A DNA stretch of 28,776 nt. Origin: Candidatus Tepidiaquacellales bacterium UBA2330. Its GTDB lineage: Bacteria > Bacteroidota > Ignavibacteria > Tepidaquicellales > Tepidaquicellaceae. Position 1 is the first letter of the stretch, and the number at the start of each line of letters is the position of its first letter. Positions 1 to 8,318 of this stretch are shown here, one piece after another. The position numbers were made by a program, and so were the translations under genes. The stretch covers positions 1 to 28,776 of the forward strand of contig DDUU01000016.1 of the NCBI GenBank assembly GCA_002344965.1. Reading direction: 5' to 3'. Below the pieces are notes generated by a model. That model was not told the origin of the DNA, did not search any database, and saw only the letters and a list, made by a program, of their open reading frames with translations.

Positions 1-140
1 AACGGTTTTAACCGTTTTTCGCTGCACTGGCTCAGGAGCTGGAAGAAGTAAGAAGTTTAAATCTGTTACTTTTCTATAACTCAGATGCTTAGAGTCTTTA
101 GATTTGCAGATATGGAAAAACGGTTAAAACCGTTTTTCGC
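1..140. repeat. Pair of near-identical palindromes, about 100 bases apart
   Basis: Bases 1-16 are a palindrome with 7-bp arms (AACGGTT / AACCGTT) around a TT centre. Bases 119-134 carry the same arms around an AA centre, so the two 16-mers are reverse complements of each other. Both are followed by the same TTTCGC. The second copy extends to perfect 10-bp arms (116-125 with 128-137), giving a hairpin with T-runs on either strand. The left flank of the first copy lies outside the window. They may be REP-like repeats or bidirectional terminators; the sequence alone does not decide. Confidence 0.7.
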
Positions 141-206
141 AGTAATCCTAATTCTATAAATAATGAGAGAAATATATTTTTTTTAAAATTTAATAAAGTA
201 AAATTA

Positions 207-214
207 TAAATTTG
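207..214 (+). promoter_or_regulatory. Candidate Bacteroidota-type -7 element for acs
   Basis: TAAATTTG matches the TAnnTTTG -7 consensus of the Bacteroidota housekeeping sigma factor. It would give a leader of about 95 bases before the acs start. No TTG is found at the expected -33 distance, so support is only moderate. Confidence 0.4.
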
Positions 215-314
215 CAAAAATAAAATCCTGTGATCTTTTAAAAGTCAATTAACAGATGTAATTTTAATTATAAATCTATTTGACTAATTTACTTCAAATT
301 AAAAAAACTTTAAT

Positions 315-2282
315 ATGTCCGAGAAAAAGAAGAAGGAACAAAACATCACTTCTCTTTCAAGAGAAAACAGACTGTTTAAACCCGGAAAAAGTTTTTCCTC
401 TAAAGCTTTTATAAAATCCTTTCAGCAGTATAAAAGAGCATATGATAAATCTGTAAAGGATCCTGAGAAATTCTGGGCTAAAATAGCTGAAGAACTGCAT
501 TGGTTTAAACCATGGAAAAAAGTTCTTAAATGGAAAGCTCCCCATTCACAATGGTTTACAGGCGGGAAAATTAATTTAAGTTATAACTGCCTTGATAGAC
601 ACCTTAATTCATACAGAAAAAATAAAGTCGCTCTTTTCTTTGAAGGTGAACACGGCGACACTCAGACTCTTACATATAATCAGCTCGCAGCGGAAGTCAG
701 AAAATTTTCCAATGTATTGAAAAATCTCGGTATAAAAAAAGGTGACAGAGTCTGCATTTATATGCCGATGATACCGGAAGCTGTAGTTTCTATGCTTGCA
801 TGCGCAAGGATTGGTGCCGTGCATTCGGTTATTTTCGGTGGCTTCTCAGCTCACGCACTGGTTGACAGGATTACCGACGCTGAAGCTTCACTTGTTATCA
901 CTGCAGACGGTGCATTCCGAAGAGGTCAGATTGTTCATCTTAAAAATAATGTGGATGAGGCGTTGCCTGATTGTCCGACTGTAAAAAATGTGATCGTCGT
1001 AAAAAGAGCAAACTGTGATATTAAATGGAATGATTTTTTTGATAAATGGTATCATGATGAAATGGCAGACTCAAGCGATGTCTGCCCTGCGGAAAAATTG
1101 GATTCTGAACATCCGCTGTTCATTCTTTATACTAGCGGCACAACCGGTAAACCAAAAGGCATTCTGCATACTACAGGAGGATATTCTGTCCAGACCTATA
1201 TTACAACTAAATATGTATTTGACATAAAAGACGATGATATATTCTGGTGCACGGCGGATATCGGATGGGTTACCGGTCACAGTTATGTTGTATATGGTCC
1301 GCTTCAAAACGGAGCGACGGTTTTTCTTTATGAAGGCGCACCGAATTTTCCGCATCCTGACAGGTTCTGGCAGATGATCGATAAGTATAAAGTAACTATC
1401 TTCTATACTGCGCCTACTGCCATAAGAGCTTTTATAAAATGGGGAAATCATTGGGTTGATAAGTACAGTCTGAAATCTCTCAGACTTCTCGGTACTGTTG
1501 GTGAACCGATAAATCCTGAAGCATGGATGTGGTATAATAAAATGATCGGTAAAAATAAATGTCCGATCGTGGATACATGGTGGCAGACTGAAACAGGGGC
1601 AATTATGATTTCGCCGCTGCCGGGAGCTACTCCGACTAAACCTGGCTCAGGAACTCTGCCGTTCTTTGGCATTGAACCGGAAGTAGTTGATAAGAAAGGA
1701 AACAAGGTAGCAAAGGGAGAAGGCGGACTTCTTATTATTAAAAAACCCTGGCCTTCAATGTTAAGGACAATTTACAAAGATGATGAAAGATACAGGAAGC
1801 AATACTGGAGTGAATTTTCTGGAGTTTATTTCACAGGTGACGGTGCCCGCAGAGACAGGGATGGTTATTTTTGGGTGATGGGAAGAGTAGATGACGTTCT
1901 GAATGTCAGCGGACACAGACTCGGTACTGCAGAGGTAGAATCAGCTCTCGTAGCTCATTTAAAAGTAGCTGAAGCTGCAGTTGTAGGCAAACCTGATGAA
2001 GTAAAAGGCAACGCAATCTGCGCTTTTGTAACTCTTGAAGGAAGTCAGATACCCTCTGATGAACTTAAAAATGAACTGAAAGAATGGGTGGTAAAAGAAA
2101 TAGGAGCACTCGCAAGACCGGATGAAATTAGATTTACGGATACTCTTCCAAAAACCAGAAGCGGAAAGATTATGAGAAGACTGCTGCGTGAACTTGCGCA
2201 CAGCGGGGAAGTGAAAGGCGATGTAACTACGCTTGAAGATTTTTCTGTGCTTGAGAAACTAAGATCGGAAGAAGAGGATTAA
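315..2282 (+). CDS. acs: Acetyl-CoA synthetase, AMP-forming
   Basis: This 655-residue protein has the full length usual for acetyl-CoA synthetase. It activates acetate with ATP to acetyl-AMP and transfers the acetyl group to CoA in the cytoplasm. The N-terminal cap typical of the family is present (FWAKIAEEL near 53, W-rich to 80). The ATP-binding loop TSGTTGKPKG is at 273-282. WWQTETG at 422-428 carries the tryptophan that restricts the acyl pocket to acetate-sized substrates. The hinge and GR(V)DDV segment are at 510-530, and the C-terminal PKTRSGKIMRR holds catalytic Lys618, the residue controlled by reversible acetylation in known homologues. The ATG start lacks a Shine-Dalgarno sequence. 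Two GNAT genes lie nearby (2321 and 6439), but nothing in the sequence shows that either acetylates Acs. Confidence 0.96.
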   Translation: MSEKKKKEQNITSLSRENRLFKPGKSFSSKAFIKSFQQYKRAYDKSVKDPEKFWAKIAEELHWFKPWKKVLKWKAPHSQWFTGGKINLSYNCLDRHLNSYRKNKVALFFEGEHGDTQTLTYNQLAAEVRKFSNVLKNLGIKKGDRVCIYMPMIPEAVVSMLACARIGAVHSVIFGGFSAHALVDRITDAEASLVITADGAFRRGQIVHLKNNVDEALPDCPTVKNVIVVKRANCDIKWNDFFDKWYHDEMADSSDVCPAEKLDSEHPLFILYTSGTTGKPKGILHTTGGYSVQTYITTKYVFDIKDDDIFWCTADIGWVTGHSYVVYGPLQNGATVFLYEGAPNFPHPDRFWQMIDKYKVTIFYTAPTAIRAFIKWGNHWVDKYSLKSLRLLGTVGEPINPEAWMWYNKMIGKNKCPIVDTWWQTETGAIMISPLPGATPTKPGSGTLPFFGIEPEVVDKKGNKVAKGEGGLLIIKKPWPSMLRTIYKDDERYRKQYWSEFSGVYFTGDGARRDRDGYFWVMGRVDDVLNVSGHRLGTAEVESALVAHLKVAEAAVVGKPDEVKGNAICAFVTLEGSQIPSDELKNELKEWVVKEIGALARPDEIRFTDTLPKTRSGKIMRRLLRELAHSGEVKGDVTTLEDFSVLEKLRSEEED

Positions 2283-2320
2283 ATGTAATTTAATTTTTTC
2301 TTATTGTAAAATCTTTTTAA

Positions 2321-2752
2321 TTGGATAAACGTGAATTGAAATATTTTGGGATGAGAAAAAATCATTACAGTTTAGTCAGGAAATTTTGGGAATGTACTGA
2401 TGGGATAAAGCTCACAATCGGAGATTCTGAAAATGAATTTGAAAGCTTTCTGAAAAGAAATAAAGGAATGAGTTTCATTTGTAAAGACAAAAGTATACTA
2501 ATCGGGACAATACTTTGCGGACATGACGGGAGAAGGGGATTCATATACCATCTTGCAGTGGATAAAAATTACAGAAATATGTCAATCGCTAAAACATTAA
2601 TAAATAAAAGTATTACTCAGCTTAAATCTCAGGGAATAAAAAGGTGTATGCTTATGGCTGACAGTATAAATGAAAATGCAAAATCTTTCTGGATTAAAAT
2701 GCAGTGGAGAAAAAGAGACGATCTTCAGATGTTTTCAATTGATCTGAAATAA
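2321..2752 (+). CDS. GNAT-family N-acetyltransferase
   Basis: The 143-residue protein shows the GNAT fold pattern: motif A strand YHLAVDKNYR at 76-85 followed by the acetyl-CoA loop, and motif B N119-x-x-A-x-x-FW near 119-124. The loop reads RNMSIA (85-90) instead of the usual R/Q-x-x-G-x-G/A, so the first glycine is serine, an unusual change at the pyrophosphate-binding turn. The start is TTG at 2321; an in-frame ATG at 2351 would delete the first beta strand, so TTG is preferred. It follows acs by 38 bases on the same strand and may be co-transcribed. The substrate cannot be told. Confidence 0.8.
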   Translation: MDKRELKYFGMRKNHYSLVRKFWECTDGIKLTIGDSENEFESFLKRNKGMSFICKDKSILIGTILCGHDGRRGFIYHLAVDKNYRNMSIAKTLINKSITQLKSQGIKRCMLMADSINENAKSFWIKMQWRKRDDLQMFSIDLK

Positions 2753-2927
2753 AAAATTATTGAAATATGATTGTCTGAAAAATTAATTTTCAATATTATT
2801 TTATCCTTTAATTTTGCTGATTTCAAAATTCGTTTATTCAGATATTTTTTTACTATTGATGTTTCTATGTTATTTATTGGTTTTTAAAAACTAAAATTCC
2901 GGAAATCTTTCATTCTGAAAATTCTGA
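2753..2927. other. Convergent intergenic gap with weak AT dyads
   Basis: This AT-rich spacer separates the GNAT gene from the opposing acyl-CoA ligase. A dyad of TGAAAA/TTTTCA type lies near 2776-2793 and could act as a weak bidirectional terminator. Nothing else is recognisable. Confidence 0.35.
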
Positions 2928-4601
2928 TTATTTCTTGAACTGAACTTCCTTCCATTCTTTAAACAGTCCCTTTACTTTATTTCTCTGATATTTTCCTGTC
3001 GAAGTGACAGGGATGAAATCTGAAAAAACAACTACCTTAGGTGATTTAAAGAACGGAAGATGCTCGCGGCATTTCATTATAATTTCCTCTTTCAGTTTCT
3101 CTTTATCTGAATCTGAAATACTGTTAAGAGTGTCTTTTAGCATGATCAATGCTCCGACTTCCTCGCCGTACCAGTCATTGTCAAAACCGACAGCAATTCC
3201 CGAGTTTACACATTCGATTCCGGAAAGCACCTCATCAATTTCTAAAGGTGAAATATTTACCGCCCCTCTGATGATCAGCTCCTTTATTCTTCCTGTTATA
3301 AAAAAATATTTTTTCCCGTTTCTGTCCAATATAAAAAAACCTTCATCACCGCTTCTGAACCATCCGAATTCAAATGTCTTTCTGTTTACTTCGTCATTAT
3401 TAAAATAATACTTCATTACATTATGTCCGCGAATTACTATCTCTCCTTTTTCATTTTCCTGAAGAGATTCTCCTTTATCATTCTGAATATCCATTTCATT
3501 ACAGTTTATCTGAATACCGATCGATGGAAATCCGAATTCATTCTGCCATTTTAGATGTTCGTCCCGATGCAGATCTACGGGAATAAAACAAGAGTAACAT
3601 GTTGTTTCCGAAAGTCCGTAACCGTGAACTATTTTAAGTCCGAATCTTTTTTCAAAATTTGAAGCGATTTCACATGTCAGTGGACCCGCTCCGCAGATAA
3701 TGTGTGAAAAATTTTTCAGATTGTAATCCTTACTTTGATTTTCTGAATGAAGAAGGAACTGCAGCAGTGTCGGAACTACACTGACGACTTTTACCTTTTC
3801 ATCCTGAAGTAATTTTAAAAACAGATCTGTATTGAATTTTTGATTCAGTATCAGCTTTCCGCCGTAAAACATTGTTGTCATAATAGTAACGACAGTTCCG
3901 TTCACATGATGTATAGGAAGTACGCACATCATCACATCGTCATTATGAAGTCCGTGCCATTCTGAAATTGCATGTGCGTCGGCCATCAGATTATACTGTG
4001 TCAGAACTACTCCTTTGGGATTGCCCGTCGTACCCGATGTATAAACAATCAGACATTCAGCTTCTTTATCAAAATCAGAATATTCATTATCTAAATTTTC
4101 TGAAAACTGGTCAAAGTTAAAATTGTCAAAATCTGTTACAATAATGTGTTTTGCTGTTTCTGTCTTTGAAAGTTTTTCTATATATTGTTCACGCGTGAAA
4201 ATAATTTTTGACTCTGAATCACTTAGAATAAAATTTAACCTTTCAGTTTCTTCACTTACATTTATCGGTACAATGACTACGCCAATAGTCCATGCTGCAA
4301 AATACAATATAACAGTTTCATAATGATTGTGAGAAAAAGTTGCCGCTCTGTCTCCTTTTTTTAATCCGCTTTTCAGAAGAAAATCAGAAAGCTGATATGT
4401 TCTGCGGATAAAATTTCTGTAACTCAGACTTGTCTTGTTGCCGTTTTCATCATAAAAAGTTATGTAATCCATATCCGGTTTAAGAGAAAGTCTTTCCCTG
4501 ATTATTTCCGCAATGTTCCTGTATTTTACAAGATAGTCAGTTGCTGAATATTTATCAAAGTAATGAGCTTTGAGAATATTGTCATGAGTAATTTTATCCA
4601 T
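2928..4601 (-). CDS. AMP-forming acyl-CoA synthetase/ligase
   Basis: This 557-residue member of the ANL (acyl-AMP-forming) superfamily should activate a carboxylic acid as an acyl-adenylate and pass it to CoA. The P-loop TSGTTGNPKG is at 188-197, the A5 motif GYGLSETT at 327-334, the SGDEG aspartate at 418-420, the hinge GR at 437-438 and the C-terminal catalytic lysine in STGKYQRN at Lys537. It lacks the N-terminal acetyl-CoA synthetase cap and the WWQTETG motif, so acetate is not the likely substrate; a medium- or long-chain fatty acid or an aromatic acid fits better. There is no signal peptide or carrier domain. It is divergent from the peptide-binding lipoprotein at 4698, with 96 bases between the starts. 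The substrate cannot be read from the sequence. Confidence 0.88.
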   Translation of the reverse strand: MDKITHDNILKAHYFDKYSATDYLVKYRNIAEIIRERLSLKPDMDYITFYDENGNKTSLSYRNFIRRTYQLSDFLLKSGLKKGDRAATFSHNHYETVILYFAAWTIGVVIVPINVSEETERLNFILSDSESKIIFTREQYIEKLSKTETAKHIIVTDFDNFNFDQFSENLDNEYSDFDKEAECLIVYTSGTTGNPKGVVLTQYNLMADAHAISEWHGLHNDDVMMCVLPIHHVNGTVVTIMTTMFYGGKLILNQKFNTDLFLKLLQDEKVKVVSVVPTLLQFLLHSENQSKDYNLKNFSHIICGAGPLTCEIASNFEKRFGLKIVHGYGLSETTCYSCFIPVDLHRDEHLKWQNEFGFPSIGIQINCNEMDIQNDKGESLQENEKGEIVIRGHNVMKYYFNNDEVNRKTFEFGWFRSGDEGFFILDRNGKKYFFITGRIKELIIRGAVNISPLEIDEVLSGIECVNSGIAVGFDNDWYGEEVGALIMLKDTLNSISDSDKEKLKEEIIMKCREHLPFFKSPKVVVFSDFIPVTSTGKYQRNKVKGLFKEWKEVQFKK

Positions 4602-4697
4602 CAGTAGTTTGAATTATTATTTAAGTATATTCTTACAATATTTTTTAAAAGTTAATTTATTTATTTTACAACATTACAAAATACAATTTATCTTTAA

Positions 4698-6386
4698 ATG
4701 AAAAAATTTCCGCTGAGTTTGTTTTTGATTTTGTTTTTAAATATTTATTCATGTTCGGATAAAAAAGAAACGGATAGTAATGTATTCACCATTAATATCA
4801 GTCAGAATATAGAAACTCTTGAACCTGTAATGTCAAATTCCAATCAGACTATCTGGGGACTTTCTGTAATGATGGAAGGTCTTGTGGAATTTGACAGGGA
4901 AAATAATATCAGGCCATCGATAGCTCGTAACTGGGAAATCTCTGATGATGCGCTGACTTATACTTTTCATTTAAGAGACGATGTTTATTTTCATGACAAC
5001 GAATGTTTTAAGGGATCTGAAGGCAAAGGAAGAAAAGTAACAGCACAGGATTTTAAATACTGTATTGAAAGAGTGAATAATCCCAAGACAAAAACGCGCG
5101 GACAATGGGTTTACAGGGACAGAATTAAAGGAGCTCAGGAGTTTATTGACTTCATGTCAGGTAAATCAACAGAAGATGTGAAAGGAATTTCCGGACTTAC
5201 TGTAAAGGATGATTCGACACTGATCATAGAACTTACAAAACCATTTGCCCCTTTTCTCAGCGTACTTACCATGTCATACGGTTATGTGTATCCGAAAGAA
5301 GCAGTTGAATATTACGGTGACAAGTTCGGACAGAATCCTGTGGGCACAGGTCCTTTCAGATTTGTAAAGTGGGATCTTGATAAAGAGCTGGTGTTTGAAA
5401 AAAATAAAAATTACAGGGAGAAGGATAAAGAAGGTAATTCAATCCCTTATCTTGACGGTGTAAAATTTACTTTTACACAATCATCTGAGACAGAGTTTAT
5501 GGATTTTCTAAACGGCAGGTATGATTATCATGATCCTTCTTCTGAAACTTATGATCAGATCACCGATGATAACGGAAATTTAATTGATTCTCAGAAAGAT
5601 CTTTTCACGCTTAACAGACAGCCCTGGCTGCAGACTGTATTTTTCGGTATGATGCAGTCGCCTGAATTACCCGGAGGTAAAGAAGGTCCGTTTGTAAATA
5701 ATTTAAAACTTAGACAGGCGTTGAATTATGCTATAGACAGAGACAGGATATTGAAATTTGTTTTAAAGAACAGAGGTTTTTCCGCAGAAAACGGTCCTTT
5801 GCCTAAAGGAATGCCCGGTTTTAATCCGGAAATAAAAGGTTATAAATATGATAAGGAAAAAGCACTGCAGCTTTTAAAAGAAGCGGGATATCCTGACGGG
5901 AAAGGTCTCGATCTTACCTTGGTTACCGGAAATGAAGAGATACAAAAAACGCTGGCAATAGCTGTTCAGCAGCAGCTTAAGGATATAGGCATTGAACTGA
6001 AACTTGATCAGATGATTCAGGCTACGCTTATTTCAAAACAGGAAGAAGGATTATTTCCGTTCTGGCGCGCAAGCTGGGGAGCAGATTATTATGATCCGGA
6101 AAATTTCATGGCGCTTTTTTACAGTAAGAACATTACGCCAAATGGACCGAACAGGGTGGGATATTCCAATCCCGAGGCAGACAGACTTTATGAAGAGGCG
6201 TTGAAAATTACTGACTTCGATGAGAGAAAAATAATATATGATCAGATGCAGAAAATTGTTATTGAAGATGCAGCATGGCTGTTTCTGTATTATAATCAGA
6301 AAGTATATCTTCTTAAAAAAAATATAGAAGGTTTTTATGTGGATGGTCTGAATATTATTAATTTAAAATATGCAAAGAAAAATTAA
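4698..6386 (+). CDS. ABC transporter peptide-binding lipoprotein (SBP family 5)
   Basis: The 562-residue protein is a family 5 extracellular solute-binding protein of the OppA/DppA type, which captures oligopeptides or similar ligands for an ABC importer. A lipoprotein signal peptide ends at Cys19 (LNIYSC). Typical segments follow: the start of the mature domain (IETLEPVMSN), the GTGPFRFVKW block near 216, the LRQALNYAIDRDRIL block near 337 and a late GYSNPEADRLYEEA block. No permease or ATPase genes are adjacent, so it is an orphan here; its partners must be elsewhere or it has a non-transport role. It is divergent from the acyl-CoA ligase gene, and the ATG has no Shine-Dalgarno sequence. 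Confidence 0.92.
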   Translation: MKKFPLSLFLILFLNIYSCSDKKETDSNVFTINISQNIETLEPVMSNSNQTIWGLSVMMEGLVEFDRENNIRPSIARNWEISDDALTYTFHLRDDVYFHDNECFKGSEGKGRKVTAQDFKYCIERVNNPKTKTRGQWVYRDRIKGAQEFIDFMSGKSTEDVKGISGLTVKDDSTLIIELTKPFAPFLSVLTMSYGYVYPKEAVEYYGDKFGQNPVGTGPFRFVKWDLDKELVFEKNKNYREKDKEGNSIPYLDGVKFTFTQSSETEFMDFLNGRYDYHDPSSETYDQITDDNGNLIDSQKDLFTLNRQPWLQTVFFGMMQSPELPGGKEGPFVNNLKLRQALNYAIDRDRILKFVLKNRGFSAENGPLPKGMPGFNPEIKGYKYDKEKALQLLKEAGYPDGKGLDLTLVTGNEEIQKTLAIAVQQQLKDIGIELKLDQMIQATLISKQEEGLFPFWRASWGADYYDPENFMALFYSKNITPNGPNRVGYSNPEADRLYEEALKITDFDERKIIYDQMQKIVIEDAAWLFLYYNQKVYLLKKNIEGFYVDGLNIINLKYAKKN

Positions 6387-6438
6387 AAATTCTGACTTTA
6401 TTACTTTTTTTAAATGATTAATAAAACCTTTTTACGGA

Positions 6439-6930
6439 TTGAAAACAGATTACAGAATAATTAAAACGGATGAAGAAATAGAAGAGCTTTCCGTGTTAGC
6501 CCGGAAGATCTGGAATATTCATTATCCTCCTATCATCGGACAGGATCAGGTAAATTACATGCTTGAACTGATGTACACTAAGGAAAGTCTTAAGAAACAG
6601 ATTTTTGAAGATGAAAATGTTTTTACAGGTGCTTTTATTAATGATAAAATAGCCGGATTTATTTCCGTAAGCAGTAAAGATGGAAAAAATTTTTTCCTGC
6701 ATAAATTATATGTGGATCCTGATCTGTTTCAGAAAGGAATTGGCAAAGGTTTATTTGAACATGTCTTTTCTGAAATTGATTTTGATACTATCAGACTGAC
6801 AGTAAACAGGCAAAATTTTAAAGCGATAAATTTTTATTTTAAAAACGGATACAAAATAGAAAAAATAATTGATATTGATATCGGAGGCGGATTTGTAATG
6901 AATGATTTTGTAATGCTTTTTGAGAACTAA
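6439..6930 (+). CDS. GNAT-family N-acetyltransferase
   Basis: The 163-residue protein has a clear GNAT core. Strand 4 is LHKLYVDPDL near 87-96, followed by the acetyl-CoA loop QKGIGKG at 98-104, which matches Q/R-x-x-G-x-G exactly. Motif B is TVNRQNFKAINFYFKNGY near 121-138. The N-terminal part, with WNIHYPPIIG near 25-34, resembles uncharacterised GNATs common in Bacteroidota. The start is TTG at 6439. It lies 52 bases after the peptide-binding lipoprotein, so co-transcription is possible. Its stop is two bases from the stop of the opposing dinB. The substrate is unknown. Confidence 0.85.
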   Translation: MKTDYRIIKTDEEIEELSVLARKIWNIHYPPIIGQDQVNYMLELMYTKESLKKQIFEDENVFTGAFINDKIAGFISVSSKDGKNFFLHKLYVDPDLFQKGIGKGLFEHVFSEIDFDTIRLTVNRQNFKAINFYFKNGYKIEKIIDIDIGGGFVMNDFVMLFEN

Positions 6931-6932
6931 GT

Positions 6933-8117
6933 TTATTTAAGTTTAATTGTCCTTCCGAATTTTACAATGTCAAAGTCATATTTTTTTCTGATGGTATCAA
7001 GTTTATTCAGAAGATTCTCTTTTTTGTCATAATCATCGAAGATACTTTCCTGAACAGCTTCATCACCAGTTACAAATTCAGAAAATTTTACTCCGAGAAG
7101 TCTGATCTTTTTCTTATTCTTAAGCATTTTATCTAGCAGCAAAGTTGCATCCTCATAAAAATCAGTTTCGAGATTTGAATATTTCGCTGCAGTATATGAT
7201 CTCTGATTAACTTTGAAATCAAAATACTTGACTTTAACTGTAATGCTTCTGCTTCTCAGTTTGACCTTCCTTAATTTTTGACAGCATTTTTCCATGAGGT
7301 AGTATAGCTCAGAAAGCAGAAATTCCCTGTCAGAGATATCTTCATAAAAAGTATTTTCTTTTGACAGGGATTTTCTTATTTCGTCATTTTCCTTTACGTT
7401 ATCACTTCCTTTGCCGTTTGCAACATTAAGCAGAAAAGATGTGTGGAATTTTATTTCCTTATCATAAAAGCTCTGATCAAATTTCAAAATATCGCCGATA
7501 AACTCTATGCCGTACTTTTTTAATTTTAACTGAGCGGCTTTACCTACACCGGGAATTTTATCTATAGTCATATTACTCAGAAATTCTCTTTCCTTCCCGA
7601 AAGGTACAACAGTAACTCCGTCAGGTTTATTAATTTTAGAAGCAATCTTTGCACAGATCTTATTGACAGCAATTCCAACCGAACATGTGATCTTTAATGT
7701 ATTCTTAATTTCATTTCTTAATTTGTCAGCAAGTAATTGATAATCATTATTATGCAGGTGAAGTACACCTGTAACGTCAAGATATGCTTCATCTACACTG
7801 ACCGGCTGAACGATGGGAGTATATTTATAAAAAATATCTCTGACTCTTTTTGAATAATCAGAATAAAGTCCGCGTGTACTTCTGATAAAATTACCTTCAG
7901 GAACAAGCAGCAGCGCACGGGTAAGAGGCATTGCAGTTCTCACTCCTTTAGCCCGAGCAAGGTAGTTCGGGCATGATACAATACCTCTCTTATCCTCTTT
8001 AGTCCCCCCTACAACCAGAGGTTTTAATTTCAGTGCAGGATTTAAAGCTTCTTCGCATGATGCAAAGAAAGCATCCATATCCACATGAAAAATTATTTTG
8101 TGATTTTGTCCGGTCAT
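6933..8117 (-). CDS. dinB: DNA polymerase IV (Y-family translesion polymerase)
   Basis: The 394-residue protein is a Y-family polymerase that copies past DNA lesions with low fidelity. Metal-binding residues are visible in HVDMDAFF (Asp13) and PVSVDEAYLD (Asp109, Glu110). Steric and nucleotide-binding segments lie at 40-70 and YSDYSKRV near 85-92. A helix-hairpin-helix thumb is centred on IPGVGKAAQLKLKKYG, followed by the little-finger domain. A beta-clamp contact of the Q-x-x-I-F form (QESIF, 356-360) is present inside the C-terminal tail rather than at the very end. It is convergent with the GNAT gene, with two bases between stops. A promoter immediately upstream predicts a leaderless mRNA. 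Confidence 0.96.
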   Translation of the reverse strand: MTGQNHKIIFHVDMDAFFASCEEALNPALKLKPLVVGGTKEDKRGIVSCPNYLARAKGVRTAMPLTRALLLVPEGNFIRSTRGLYSDYSKRVRDIFYKYTPIVQPVSVDEAYLDVTGVLHLHNNDYQLLADKLRNEIKNTLKITCSVGIAVNKICAKIASKINKPDGVTVVPFGKEREFLSNMTIDKIPGVGKAAQLKLKKYGIEFIGDILKFDQSFYDKEIKFHTSFLLNVANGKGSDNVKENDEIRKSLSKENTFYEDISDREFLLSELYYLMEKCCQKLRKVKLRSRSITVKVKYFDFKVNQRSYTAAKYSNLETDFYEDATLLLDKMLKNKKKIRLLGVKFSEFVTGDEAVQESIFDDYDKKENLLNKLDTIRKKYDFDIVKFGRTIKLK

Positions 8118-8122
8118 TTATT

Positions 8123-8153
8123 CAAACTTAATTTAATTGAAAGATTATTTCAA
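8123..8153 (-). promoter_or_regulatory. Candidate dinB promoter predicting a leaderless transcript
   Basis: Read on the minus strand, TTG (8153-8151), a 20-base spacer and TAAGTTTG (8130-8123) match both parts of the Bacteroidota -33/-7 consensus. The -7 element ends only five bases before the dinB ATG, so transcription would begin at or next to the start codon. Confidence 0.5.
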
Positions 8154-8318
8154 TATTCTAATCAGACGTGAAGTATTTAATGCTCAATTCATAAGTTATT
8201 TTTTTTGTTAATTTGATTTCCGGCTTTTATTGTAAAGCATTCGAATAATTGTATGAGCATTGTTCATTAATGTTTTAAAAAATTAACACTATCTTTAAGA
8301 AAATTATTATAACTGAAT

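Larger units (their letters stand above)
1..314. other. Non-coding stretch upstream of acs
   Basis: No start-to-stop reading frame of useful length is present on either strand. On the minus strand a frame is open from about 130 down to 1, but it has no ATG and is bounded by a stop inside the second palindrome. The stretch holds the palindrome pair and a candidate acs promoter, and is otherwise very AT-rich from 170 onward. Confidence 0.6.

Noticed and set aside
1..130. 3' part of a minus-strand gene entering at the left edge
   Set aside because: The open frame has no start codon after the stop in the second palindrome and its product has no coding character.
1..140. CRISPR array or integron attachment sites
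   Set aside because: Only two repeat units, no cas or integrase genes, and no attC-type core sequences; the repeats are simple palindromes.
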